The notes beneath the pieces are model-generated. The model was not told where the DNA came from. It worked only from the letters and a program-made list of their open reading frames with translations, and did no database searches. A DNA stretch of 8,331 bases. Origin: Bacteroidales bacterium (lineage in GTDB: Bacteria > Bacteroidota > Bacteroidia > Bacteroidales > F082). The DNA lies in the NCBI GenBank assembly GCA_900771045.1, contig CAAGMM010000222.1, positions 1-8,331 on the forward strand. Direction: 5' to 3'. Positions 1 through 6,289 of this stretch are shown here, in pieces. Both the position numbers and the translations under genes were made by a program. The stretch's first letter is position 1. Each line of letters starts with the position of its first letter.

Positions 1-2628
1 AACGAAGCTGCTGTCACCAATGAAATCAGCGTTGAACTTGGGGAACTGCTGTGCGACGACGCTGTCCTCATGCCCGAAGAGATGCCAGAGTTCCTCGGCG
101 ATATGCGGCGCGTACGGCGAAATCATTATGACTAACGGTTCGAGTATTTCGCGCTTGTTGCAACGCATCGCCGTCAAATCGTTGACGCAAATCATAAACG
201 CACTGACCACGGTGTTGAACGAGATTCTCTCGATGTCTTCTTCCTCCTTTTTAATAAGGGTATGCAGAACCTTGAGTTCTTCCTTCGCGGCTTTCTCGTC
301 GCTTACCGCGAAATCGCCGTTTTTGTCGAAATACATCTTCCAGAATTTCTTGAGGAAACGGAACGAACCTTCAATTCCCTGCGTGTCCCACGGTTTCGAC
401 TGCTCAAGCGGGCCGAGGAACATCTCGTAGAGACGAAGCGTGTCGGCTCCGTATTTCACCACGAGGTCGTCAGGATTTTGAACGTTGTATTTCGACTTCG
501 ACATCTTCTCCACTTCCCAGCCGCAGACATAGACGTCATTTCCGTCCTTGTCCTTCTCGAAGACGAAACGCGCGTCCTTGAAATCATCGCGCCACTGCTT
601 AAACTCATCAACATCAAGAATATCGTTGTGAACCATGTTGATGTCAACGCGGATCGGGTCAGTGTCGGCGGAACGGCCTGCGATGTTTTTGGAGACGAAC
701 AGGTTTTTGTCGTTTTTCGAGCGATAGACAAAACTCGTGCGTCCCTGAATCATTCCCTGGTTGACAAGTTTTTTGAAAGGCTCATCTTTGCAGGCGAGGC
801 CGATGTCATACATGAATTTATTCCAGAAACGACTGTAAATCAAGTGTCCCGTTGCATGTTCGGCACCGCCGATGTAGAGATCGACCTGCTGCCAATAACC
901 GTTTGCCTCCTTGCTGAAGTAAGCGTTGTCGTTATGCGGGTCCATATAGCGGAGATAATATCCGCTTGAGCCGGCAAATCCTGGCATTGTATTGATTTCC
1001 AATGGAAAACCGTCTTTTGTAACCCAGTTTTTCGCACGTGCCAAAGGAGGTTCGCCCGTTTCGGTAGGCTTATACTGGTCGATATTCGGCAGTTTAAGCG
1101 GAAGAAGCGATTCGTCGAGAGGATAAGGCATCTCGTCCTTGTAATAAACCGGGAACGGCTCGCCCCAGTAACGCTGGCGGCTGAAGATGGCGTCGCGGAG
1201 CCTGTAGTTCGTCTTGCCTTTGCCTATGCCGCGTTTCTCAATCTCGGCAATCATTCTCTTGATGGCCTCTTTGACTGAAAGTCCGGTGAGGAAGTCGGAA
1301 TTGACCATCACGCCGTCTTTAGCGTCGAAAGACTCAGTCCACGACGAAGTGTCGGAAGGAGTTTCGCCTTGTTTTGCCACGACTTGAATTATCGGGAGGT
1401 TGAAATGTCTTGCGAAAGCGAAGTCGCGGCTGTCGTGTGCGGGAACGGCCATGATTGCGCCCGTCCCGTAACCCATCAGCACGTAGTCGGAAATCCAGAT
1501 CGGAATCTTTGTGCCGTTGAAAGGATTGACGGCGTATGCTCCCGTGAAGACGCCGGACACTTTTTTCACTTCCGACATTCTCTCGCGTTCGGAGCGGTTT
1601 TTCGCCCAGGTGACGTATTCTTCGACAGCTTTGCGTTGTTCGGCGGAGGCGATTTCGAGTGCCATTTCGTGTTCGGGGGCGAGAACCATAAAGGTAACGC
1701 CAAACAGAGTATCGGCGCGAGTGGTAAAAATCTCCATCTCACGATCGCTTCCATCAATTTTGAAGAACATCGACGCGCCCATCGACTTACCGATCCAGTT
1801 GCGCTGCACGTCCTTTATCGAGTCGCTCCACTCTATCGTCTCGAGGCCTTCAAGAAGCCTTTCGGCGTATGCCGTGATACGCAGAGACCATTGGCGCATC
1901 GACTTTCTGACGACGGGGAATCCGCCGCGGACCGAGAGGCCTTCCTGCACTTCGTCGTTGGCGAGGACGGTTCCGAGTTCGGGGCACCAGTTGACCATCG
2001 TGTCGGACAGATAGGCGAGGCGATAATTCATCAGGATCTCCTGTTGTTCCTTCTCGTTCATCGCCCTCCATTCCGAAGCGTTGAATGTCAACGGTTTGCC
2101 GCATGCCGCATCAAGGCCTTCGGTTCCAGATTCTTCAAACTTCCTGACAAGTCCGTCAATAGGCACAGCCTTTTTCAGCGTGTTGTCGTAATACGATTTG
2201 AAGAGTTGGATAAACGTCCACTGCGTCCATTTGTAGTAGTCCGGGTCGCTTGTCCTGACTTCGCGGTTCCAATCATAACTAAACCCTATCTTGTCCATTT
2301 GTTCGCGATAGCGGTTTATATTTTTCTCTGTCGTCACGGCGGGATGCGTGCCAGTCTGAATGGCGTATTGCTCGGCGGGAAGTCCGTATGCGTCGTAGCC
2401 CATCGGATGAAGGACGTTGAAACCTTTCAGGCGTTTGTATCTCGCGAAGATGTCGGACGCGATATAACCGAGTGGATGTCCCACGTGAAGGCCGGCCCCC
2501 GACGGATACGGGAACATATCCAAGACGTAATATTTCGGCTTGGCGTCGTCGATTTCAACCTTGTAGGTATTATTGTCGCGCCAGTACTGCTGCCATTTCT
2601 TCTCTATTTCTTCAAAATTGTATTCCAT
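1..2628 (-). CDS. leuS: Leucyl-tRNA synthetase (LeuRS), C-terminus cut by window edge
   Basis: Class I aminoacyl-tRNA synthetase that charges tRNA-Leu with leucine in the cytoplasm. The minus-strand frame is open from ATG at 2628 to the window edge, giving 876 codons; roughly 65-75 C-terminal residues are probably missing. The HIGH motif appears as HVGH (residues 48-51) and the KMSKS motif is exact (708-712). The editing (CP1) domain shows TTRADT (302-307) and GTGAIMAVPAHDSRD, whose Asp399 matches the conserved editing aspartate. The tRNA-synthetase signatures VNWCP (Trp214) and GGAEHATGH are present. Compared with E. coli LeuRS as I remember it, there are about 50 extra residues before VNWCP and about 30 extra before KMSKS, which fits the longer Bacteroidota form. 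The start codon lies two bases after the stop of the lipoprotein gene, so the two are probably co-transcribed. No Shine-Dalgarno sequence is visible. Identity is certain; only the total length is estimated. Confidence 0.97.
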   Translation of the reverse strand, partial: MEYNFEEIEKKWQQYWRDNNTYKVEIDDAKPKYYVLDMFPYPSGAGLHVGHPLGYIASDIFARYKRLKGFNVLHPMGYDAYGLPAEQYAIQTGTHPAVTTEKNINRYREQMDKIGFSYDWNREVRTSDPDYYKWTQWTFIQLFKSYYDNTLKKAVPIDGLVRKFEESGTEGLDAACGKPLTFNASEWRAMNEKEQQEILMNYRLAYLSDTMVNWCPELGTVLANDEVQEGLSVRGGFPVVRKSMRQWSLRITAYAERLLEGLETIEWSDSIKDVQRNWIGKSMGASMFFKIDGSDREMEIFTTRADTLFGVTFMVLAPEHEMALEIASAEQRKAVEEYVTWAKNRSERERMSEVKKVSGVFTGAYAVNPFNGTKIPIWISDYVLMGYGTGAIMAVPAHDSRDFAFARHFNLPIIQVVAKQGETPSDTSSWTESFDAKDGVMVNSDFLTGLSVKEAIKRMIAEIEKRGIGKGKTNYRLRDAIFSRQRYWGEPFPVYYKDEMPYPLDESLLPLKLPNIDQYKPTETGEPPLARAKNWVTKDGFPLEINTMPGFAGSSGYYLRYMDPHNDNAYFSKEANGYWQQVDLYIGGAEHATGHLIYSRFWNKFMYDIGLACKDEPFKKLVNQGMIQGRTSFVYRSKNDKNLFVSKNIAGRSADTDPIRVDINMVHNDILDVDEFKQWRDDFKDARFVFEKDKDGNDVYVCGWEVEKMSKSKYNVQNPDDLVVKYGADTLRLYEMFLGPLEQSKPWDTQGIEGSFRFLKKFWKMYFDKNGDFAVSDEKAAKEELKVLHTLIKKEEEDIERISFNTVVSAFMICVNDLTAMRCNKREILEPLVIMISPYAPHIAEELWHLFGHEDSVVAQQFPKFNADFIGDSSFV

Positions 2629-2630
2629 AT

Positions 2631-2984
2631 TTATTCACAAAAAAATATTTTCATCATTCCCACTTTCGTCTTGCATTTGACGAGAATTTTGTCTCCGACG
2701 ACCTCTACGGAGACGCCGTTGCTTGCCTTACCGTCTCTGAGTGTCAGCGTGTCGTTGTAGTCGGCTGCCTCGACGCGCACCACGCTGTCGTTCAGGAACG
2801 CGAGTTTGGCGTTTCGTTTCTGAAACTCGCCGTACTGCCGAATCATCTCCGGCGTGACGGTTTTTTCGTCGAAATCTATACTCACCTTCTCGACGGTAAG
2901 CTCCCTCATTTCTTTATCACCGTGTCTTCCACAGGAGATAAGGAAAATCGAAGCCGCCAATATTGCAAGAAGAGATATTTTCAT
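2631..2984 (-). CDS. Small predicted lipoprotein of unknown function, upstream of leuS
   Basis: A 117-residue protein that I do not recognise. The N-terminus (MKISLLAILAASIFLISC) is a short hydrophobic signal peptide ending in a lipobox, LISC, with the lipidated cysteine at residue 18. It should therefore be exported, processed by signal peptidase II and anchored in a membrane. The mature part is about 99 residues, charged at first (GRHGDKEMRELTVEKVS), with likely beta strands near the C-terminus (VSVEVVGDKILVKCKTKVG). It has two further cysteines, at 104 and 116. I chose ATG 2984 because a good Bacteroidota -7 box lies 26 bp upstream; the in-frame ATG at 3092 would lie upstream of that promoter and adds 36 residues that hide the signal peptide. 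It ends two bases before leuS, suggesting one transcript. A role linked to leucine charging is not implied by this. Confidence 0.75.
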   Translation of the reverse strand: MKISLLAILAASIFLISCGRHGDKEMRELTVEKVSIDFDEKTVTPEMIRQYGEFQKRNAKLAFLNDSVVRVEAADYNDTLTLRDGKASNGVSVEVVGDKILVKCKTKVGMMKIFFCE

Positions 2985-3009
2985 TAAACAGACTATCCAT
3001 TTTCGACTA

Positions 3010-3042
3010 CAAAGATACACATTTTTGTTCAAAAACGGCACA
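3010..3042 (-). promoter_or_regulatory. Predicted Bacteroidota-type promoter for the lipoprotein-leuS unit
   Basis: Read on the minus strand, TATCTTTG at 3017-3010 matches the Bacteroidota -7 consensus TAnnTTTG exactly. A weak -33 match, TGTG (consensus TTTG), lies 21 bp upstream at 3042-3039. Another TTTG only 12 bp upstream is too close. Transcription would start near 3003, leaving a leader of about 18-20 nt before the ATG at 2984. Confidence 0.6.
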
Positions 3043-3063
3043 TTTTTTTTGAAGAAAAGTTTT

Positions 3064-3126
3064 TTGGGCTTTGAGCCGTGAGCAATGAGCAATGAGCCGT
3101 GAGCAATGAGCCGTGAGCTGTGGGCT
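3064..3126. repeat. Heptamer tandem array 1 (consensus RTGAGCM), nine units
   Basis: Nine consecutive 7-bp units on the plus strand: TTGGGCT, TTGAGCC, GTGAGCA, ATGAGCA, ATGAGCC, GTGAGCA, ATGAGCC, GTGAGCT, GTGGGCT. The inner units are nearly identical and the outer ones are degenerate. The array sits in the gap between the lspA stop and the lipoprotein promoter. It shows no strong hairpin and no sign of coding selection. Confidence 0.85.
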
Positions 3127-3163
3127 GCTTACGATATTCACGTAAATTTAGGGTTAAAGGTTT

Positions 3164-3205
3164 AATGCGTAATGCGTAATGCGTAATGTGTAATGTGTAA
3201 TGTCA
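3164..3205. repeat. Heptamer tandem array 2 (AATGCGT / AATGTGT), six units
   Basis: Three perfect AATGCGT units (3164-3184) are followed by two AATGTGT units (3185-3198) and a degenerate AATGTCA (3199-3205). The period is again 7 bp but the unit differs from array 1. About 37 bp of non-repeated AT-rich sequence separates the two arrays. The last unit runs directly into the third array. Confidence 0.85.
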
Positions 3206-3248
3206 AAATGGTCTAACTGTCAAATAGTCCAATCGTCAAAAAGTCAAA
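3201..3248. repeat. Degenerate octamer array 3 built on GTCNAA
   Basis: GTC cores start at 3202, 3211, 3219, 3227, 3235 and 3243, so the spacing is 9, 8, 8, 8 and 8 bp. Each core is followed by an A-rich tail: GTCAAA, GTCTAA, GTCAAA, GTCCAA, GTCAAA, GTCAAA. Another GTC at 3252 sits 9 bp further, at the 3' end of lspA. The repeat is less perfect than arrays 1 and 2. The stretch 3018-3255 holds no gene that I can support and no clear rho-independent terminator for lspA. Confidence 0.65.
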
Positions 3249-3255
3249 ACCGTCT

Positions 3256-3852
3256 TCATTTGAAGGCCGTCTGAATCCATTTCCACTGGAAAATAATGAG
3301 GTAGAGTACTCCTACCGTTATCGCGCTGTCGGCTAAGTTAAATATCGGGCTGAAGAAGACTTCACCTCCGAACAGCGGCATCCAGTCGGGGAAAGTGAAA
3401 AGCGGGAAATAAAGCATATCGACGACTCTGCCTTGTAGAAAAGACGAATAACCGCCGCCGGCAGGAAATATTTCGGCGATTTTCGTCACTGTGCTCTCGC
3501 TGAAAATCATCCCGTAGAAGAGGCAGTCGATGATATTTCCCATTGCCCCGGCAGTCACGAGCGACACGCCTACGACCGGGCCTGTCTTTGTCTTGTTTTT
3601 CGTCATCCTATGAATGACGAACAGAAGCACTATGACGGCGGTCACACGCAGGCTGACGAGTATGATTTTCCCCCACGGCGATGCTGACAGCTGCCAACCG
3701 AAGGCCATTCCGTTGTTTTCGATGAAGCAGATGTTAAACCATTTGCCGATGACACTCGTGCATTCGCCTATCGTCATGTTGAGTTTGACCCAGATCTTCA
3801 AAAGTTGGTCGCACAACAGGACGAGCATTATAACGACAAGCGGCTTTCTCAT
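3256..3852 (-). CDS. lspA: Lipoprotein signal peptidase (signal peptidase II)
   Basis: Inner-membrane aspartyl protease that removes signal peptides from prolipoproteins after the lipobox cysteine has been lipidated. The protein has 198 residues, somewhat longer than the 160-170 of E. coli-type enzymes, as in other Bacteroidota. Conserved blocks are DQLLKIWVK near the N-terminus (Asp15), ENNGMAFG (45-52), GAMGNIIDC (102-110), GRVVDML (141-147) and FNLADSAITVG (171-181). The catalytic aspartates are most likely Asp145 and Asp175. Hydrophobic segments near residues 4-22, 62-82, 93-110 and 176-190 give the expected four transmembrane helices. The extra length is mainly the stretch between GNIID and GRVVD and the loop before FNLAD. 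The start is six bases after the stop of the DksA/TraR-like gene, so the two form an operon. Its product would process the lipoprotein encoded just downstream and other lipoproteins. Confidence 0.95.
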   Translation of the reverse strand: MRKPLVVIMLVLLCDQLLKIWVKLNMTIGECTSVIGKWFNICFIENNGMAFGWQLSASPWGKIILVSLRVTAVIVLLFVIHRMTKNKTKTGPVVGVSLVTAGAMGNIIDCLFYGMIFSESTVTKIAEIFPAGGGYSSFLQGRVVDMLYFPLFTFPDWMPLFGGEVFFSPIFNLADSAITVGVLYLIIFQWKWIQTAFK

Positions 3853-3858
3853 TTACAA

Positions 3859-4272
3859 TCACTTCTTTTTTTTGTTTTTCAGGCTGTTTTCCATTTCCTT
3901 CGACTGGACGCTGAGTGTGGCGTGCGGGACTAAGCGGAGCCTTTCCTTCGGTATCAGTTCGCCGGTGATGCGGTCGATGCCGTATGTCTTGTTCTCAATG
4001 CGCACGAGGGCGTTTTCGAGGCTTTGGATGATTTTGTGCTGACGGTAGGCCAACTGCGCCGTTTCTTCTTTGGCGAGCACGTTTGAACCCTCTTCAAAAG
4101 GTTTGAACGACGGAGACGTGTCGTCAGCGCTGTTGCTGTCGCCGGCAAGTGACGCGTTGAGCATCGCAAGGTCTTTCTTGGCGACCTCTATCTTCTCAAG
4201 AATAAGTTCCTTGAACTCCTGCAACTCCTCGTCAGAATATCTGAGGTGCTTTTTGTTTGCATTATCTTTCAT
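3859..4272 (-). CDS. DksA/TraR-family regulator lacking zinc-finger cysteines
   Basis: A 137-residue protein resembling the DksA/TraR family, whose members bind the secondary channel of RNA polymerase and adjust transcription, often together with ppGpp. The N-terminal half is helical and charged, as expected for the coiled coil, with the acidic stretch GDSNSADDTSP (about 45-55) near where the coiled-coil tip should be. The C-terminal block NKTYGIDRITGELIPKERLR followed by LVPHATLSVQ matches the family's zinc-finger region. However, the protein has no cysteine anywhere: the position that is usually Cys in YGICR is Asp. It cannot form the classical C4 zinc finger. It ends in a lysine run (KNKKKK). 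Genes of this type commonly precede lspA in Bacteroidota, and here the gap is six bases. Family membership is fairly sure; the regulatory targets are unknown. Confidence 0.88.
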   Translation of the reverse strand: MKDNANKKHLRYSDEELQEFKELILEKIEVAKKDLAMLNASLAGDSNSADDTSPSFKPFEEGSNVLAKEETAQLAYRQHKIIQSLENALVRIENKTYGIDRITGELIPKERLRLVPHATLSVQSKEMENSLKNKKKK

Positions 4273-4300
4273 TTTAGTTTGTGTTTAGAATATCAGCACG

Positions 4301-4332
4301 CTAATGTACGAAATTTTTTTACAGATGTCAAG
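4301..4332 (-). promoter_or_regulatory. Predicted promoter for the dksA-like/lspA unit
   Basis: On the minus strand, TACATTAG at 4308-4301 matches the Bacteroidota -7 consensus TAnnTTTG at five of six fixed positions. CTTG at 4332-4329 lies 20 bp upstream, a suitable -33 position. The same bases also read as TTGACA, 17 bp, TACATT, close to a classical sigma-70 promoter. The start would be near 4294, about 22 nt before the ATG at 4272. Confidence 0.55.
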
Positions 4333-4386
4333 AGATATTTCTATAAAGAAAAAAAATAGTGCAAAATTAAAAATTGAAAGATTTTT

Positions 4387-4418
4387 TTTACAAAGTAACC
4401 TGAAAAACACTATTTTTG
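4387..4418 (+). promoter_or_regulatory. Predicted Bacteroidota promoter for the T9SS thioredoxin-like gene
   Basis: TATTTTTG at 4411-4418 matches TAnnTTTG exactly. TTTA at 4387-4390 (consensus TTTG) lies 20 bp upstream. Transcription would begin near 4425, leaving a short A/T-rich leader before ATG 4453 without a Shine-Dalgarno sequence. Together with the minus-strand promoter at 4301-4332, the 180-bp gap 4273-4452 is a divergent promoter region. Confidence 0.6.
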
Positions 4419-4452
4419 CAAAAAATTAAGTTTAACTTTAAAAATATTTACA

Positions 4453-5835
4453 ATGAAGAGATTTTTACTTTTCCTGACAGCAGTCGTCTTCGGTTTAGGC
4501 CTGAAGGCACAATGTCCTCTTGATGAAGCCGTTGACTTCACGGCCACCGATTGTCACGGAACAGAAGTCCACCTGTTCGACATCCTCGACGGCGGACAAT
4601 ACGTCCTGCTTGACTTTTTCTACACGACATGCAACCCGTGCCAGCAGGCGACGCCGAAGATTGCGGAGTCGTACTATTCGTTCGGCTGCAACCAGCATGA
4701 CGTTTTCTATATGGAGGTGACTCCCTACAATGACAATACGGCATGCCAGAACTGGGTGAACAACTACGGAATCGAATATCCGACGATAGGAACTGATGGC
4801 GGAGGCGCTTCCATCTGCGACATTTACCAGATTGATGCTTTTCCCACAGTGATTCTCATCAAACCGGATCATTCCATCGTCATCAACGACCTTTGGCCCA
4901 TCGGCAGTGCTAATGACGTCATCAGCGCTTTGACGGCAGAAGGTGTCGAAGAACACGAATGCGGCGGCTCTAACCCGACTGTAGAAATCACCATCGGCGA
5001 GGTTACCACGACAACCGTAGAGGCCACCTTCACGCCAAATACCGACTGCGCCTCTTATTGGTATATGATAGGTATTGAAAGCGAGATGCAGATGTGGCAG
5101 CAGATGACGGGTATGACCATCGAACAACTCGTTCAGATGTGGGGCATTCAGACATCTGGAACAGAAAACTACACTTGGACCGGACAACTGCCGGGAACGG
5201 AATACACCATTTACGTAGTCCCCGCTGATGCCGACGGCAACATTTTCGACATTGTCACCGAAACGGTCACTACACAGACACAAGGCGGCTTCGGCGAGGC
5301 TCTCGTCGAACTTGACGTGGAACTGCTTTCCAACACTTCTGCCACAATCAACGCGGTGCCAAATGACGAAACAGCCGAATATCACTACGGATTCATCACG
5401 GTCGAATATTACAACGAAGTCGGTGCGGAAGAAGCCGCCCAGATAATGCGCGAAGACGGCTATCCGGCATACGAAGCAGAAAGCTTTACTTGGACCAACC
5501 TCGAACCACAGACTTATTATTACGCACTCGGAACCGCCAAAAACGGCAATGACGAATGGGGTGCGACGACATTGGTCGAACTTTTCACGAATATGGAGGG
5601 CGTCGCTGAAATAAGCAACGTCTATTCCATCTATCCTAATCCCGCCAACGACTTCATCAAGATTTCCGGCGAGAAAATCAACACAGTCAGCGTTTTCAAC
5701 ACATTGGGACAGATGGTTGACAGCTTCGCGACAGACGGTACGGAGTTCGTCCTTGCCACTTCAAACTACGACAACGGCATCTACTTCGTGAAAGTCAACG
5801 ACAGTGCGGCGGTCAGATTCGTCGTAGCACACTAA
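4453..5835 (+). CDS. Secreted thioredoxin-like protein with two FN3-like modules and T9SS sorting domain
   Basis: A 460-residue predicted secreted protein. Residues 1-20 are a signal peptide (MKRFLLFLTAVVFGLGLKAQ), probably cleaved after the AQ. Residues about 22-165 form a TlpA/thioredoxin-like domain: the redox motif is CNPC (60-63) after DFFYTT, and the cis-proline motif is FPT (130-132). Two similar beta-rich, FN3-like modules follow at about 175-275 and 284-380. Both contain a matching block (YTWTGQLPGTEYTIYV and FTWTNLEPQTYYYAL), and both carry a 25-30 residue insert before it. The C-terminus (about 391-460) is a type A T9SS sorting domain, beginning SIYPNPANDFIKI and including FNTLGQMV and NGIYFVKV. 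The protein is therefore likely exported by Sec, then moved across the outer membrane and released or anchored at the surface. Extra cysteines at 21, 34, 79, 98, 122, 170 and 199 suggest structural disulfides. It may act as an extracellular thiol-disulfide protein; the partner is unknown. It stands alone, with its own promoter and terminator. Confidence 0.9.
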   Translation: MKRFLLFLTAVVFGLGLKAQCPLDEAVDFTATDCHGTEVHLFDILDGGQYVLLDFFYTTCNPCQQATPKIAESYYSFGCNQHDVFYMEVTPYNDNTACQNWVNNYGIEYPTIGTDGGGASICDIYQIDAFPTVILIKPDHSIVINDLWPIGSANDVISALTAEGVEEHECGGSNPTVEITIGEVTTTTVEATFTPNTDCASYWYMIGIESEMQMWQQMTGMTIEQLVQMWGIQTSGTENYTWTGQLPGTEYTIYVVPADADGNIFDIVTETVTTQTQGGFGEALVELDVELLSNTSATINAVPNDETAEYHYGFITVEYYNEVGAEEAAQIMREDGYPAYEAESFTWTNLEPQTYYYALGTAKNGNDEWGATTLVELFTNMEGVAEISNVYSIYPNPANDFIKISGEKINTVSVFNTLGQMVDSFATDGTEFVLATSNYDNGIYFVKVNDSAAVRFVVAH

Positions 5836-5857
5836 GATTCAGAGAATTTTGAACATC

Positions 5858-5893
5858 AAAGGGCTGGAAAATTCTTTCCGGCCCTTTTTTCTT
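5858..5893 (+). terminator. Rho-independent terminator after the T9SS thioredoxin-like gene
   Basis: A 13-bp stem (AAAGGGCTGGAAA at 5858-5870, TTTCCGGCCCTTT at 5875-5887, one G-T pair) with loop ATTC is followed by more T residues, making an uninterrupted T-run of six at the stem end. It starts 22 bp after the stop codon. It lies between convergent genes, but on the minus strand the tail is only TTT then GATG, so it is a weaker terminator for folB. Confidence 0.88.
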
Positions 5894-5919
5894 ATGGTGG
5901 AATATGTAAAGTTGGGTTT

Positions 5920-6273
5920 TTATTTCGTCGATAATTCTACGGAAACGCTGCCGATTTTGCCTCCGAGCGGCGGATTCATCTTCCTTATCTTAATGCTCGC
6001 ACCGCTGATTGTCGGAAAATTCCCCATTACGGCAGTCAAAATACGACGCGCCACATTCTCAAGAAGATTGGAAGATTTACCCATTTCCTCTTTCACGACC
6101 GAATAAACATACTGATAATTAACGGTGTCGGCGATGTCGTCGGATGTTTCGGCAACGTTCGTATCGACATCAAAACTCAAATCGACCTTAAACCAAGTCC
6201 CCACCTTTTTTTCCTCATCGAAACAGCCGTGATGGGAAAAAAACTCCATTTCCCCGATTCTGATGACTGACAT
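5920..6273 (-). CDS. folB: Dihydroneopterin aldolase
   Basis: Cytoplasmic folate-pathway enzyme that converts 7,8-dihydroneopterin to 6-hydroxymethyl-7,8-dihydropterin and glycolaldehyde. At 117 residues it has the usual family length (about 115-125). The family pattern is clear: MEFFSHHGCFDEEKKVGTWFKVDL (about 9-32, with Glu20 or Glu21 at the conserved glutamate position), DTVNYQYVY (49-57, pterin-pocket region), LLENVARRI (70-78), and IKIRKMNPPLGGKIGSVSVEL (94-114), in which Lys98 aligns with the catalytic lysine. The start follows the gltX stop by 16 bp and both are on the minus strand, so folB is probably the last gene of the LRR-gltX-folB run. The segment just downstream (5836-5919) holds only the terminator of the convergent gene. 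Confidence 0.94.
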   Translation of the reverse strand: MSVIRIGEMEFFSHHGCFDEEKKVGTWFKVDLSFDVDTNVAETSDDIADTVNYQYVYSVVKEEMGKSSNLLENVARRILTAVMGNFPTISGASIKIRKMNPPLGGKIGSVSVELSTK

Positions 6274-6289
6274 AATGATCTTTTTTTGG

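Noticed and set aside
262..969. Plus-strand open frame of 235 codons
   Set aside because: Antisense to leuS around the KMSKS region; no independent support such as a promoter or a recognisable domain.
1369..2760. Long plus-strand open frame of 463 codons
   Set aside because: It lies almost wholly antisense to leuS, whose minus-strand frame has unmistakable LeuRS motifs throughout. The plus-strand translation resembles no protein I know and overruns the lipoprotein gene.
2985..3092. N-terminal extension of the lipoprotein gene to ATG 3092
   Set aside because: The added 36 residues are Lys/Phe/Asn-rich, run into repeat array 1 and lie upstream of the TATCTTTG promoter; ATG 2984 gives a clean lipoprotein signal peptide.
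3131..3145. Small inverted repeat TACG...CGTA between arrays 1 and 2 as a terminator or operator
   Set aside because: Only four base pairs of stem with a seven-base loop and no T-run; too weak to support.
3064..3248. Possible CRISPR array
   Set aside because: Units are 7-8 bp with no spacers; direct repeats of 23-47 bp separated by unique spacers are absent, and there are no cas genes nearby.
4495..5385. Minus-strand open frame of 296 codons
   Set aside because: Antisense to the T9SS thioredoxin-like gene, which has a signal peptide, CNPC motif and sorting domain in its own frame.
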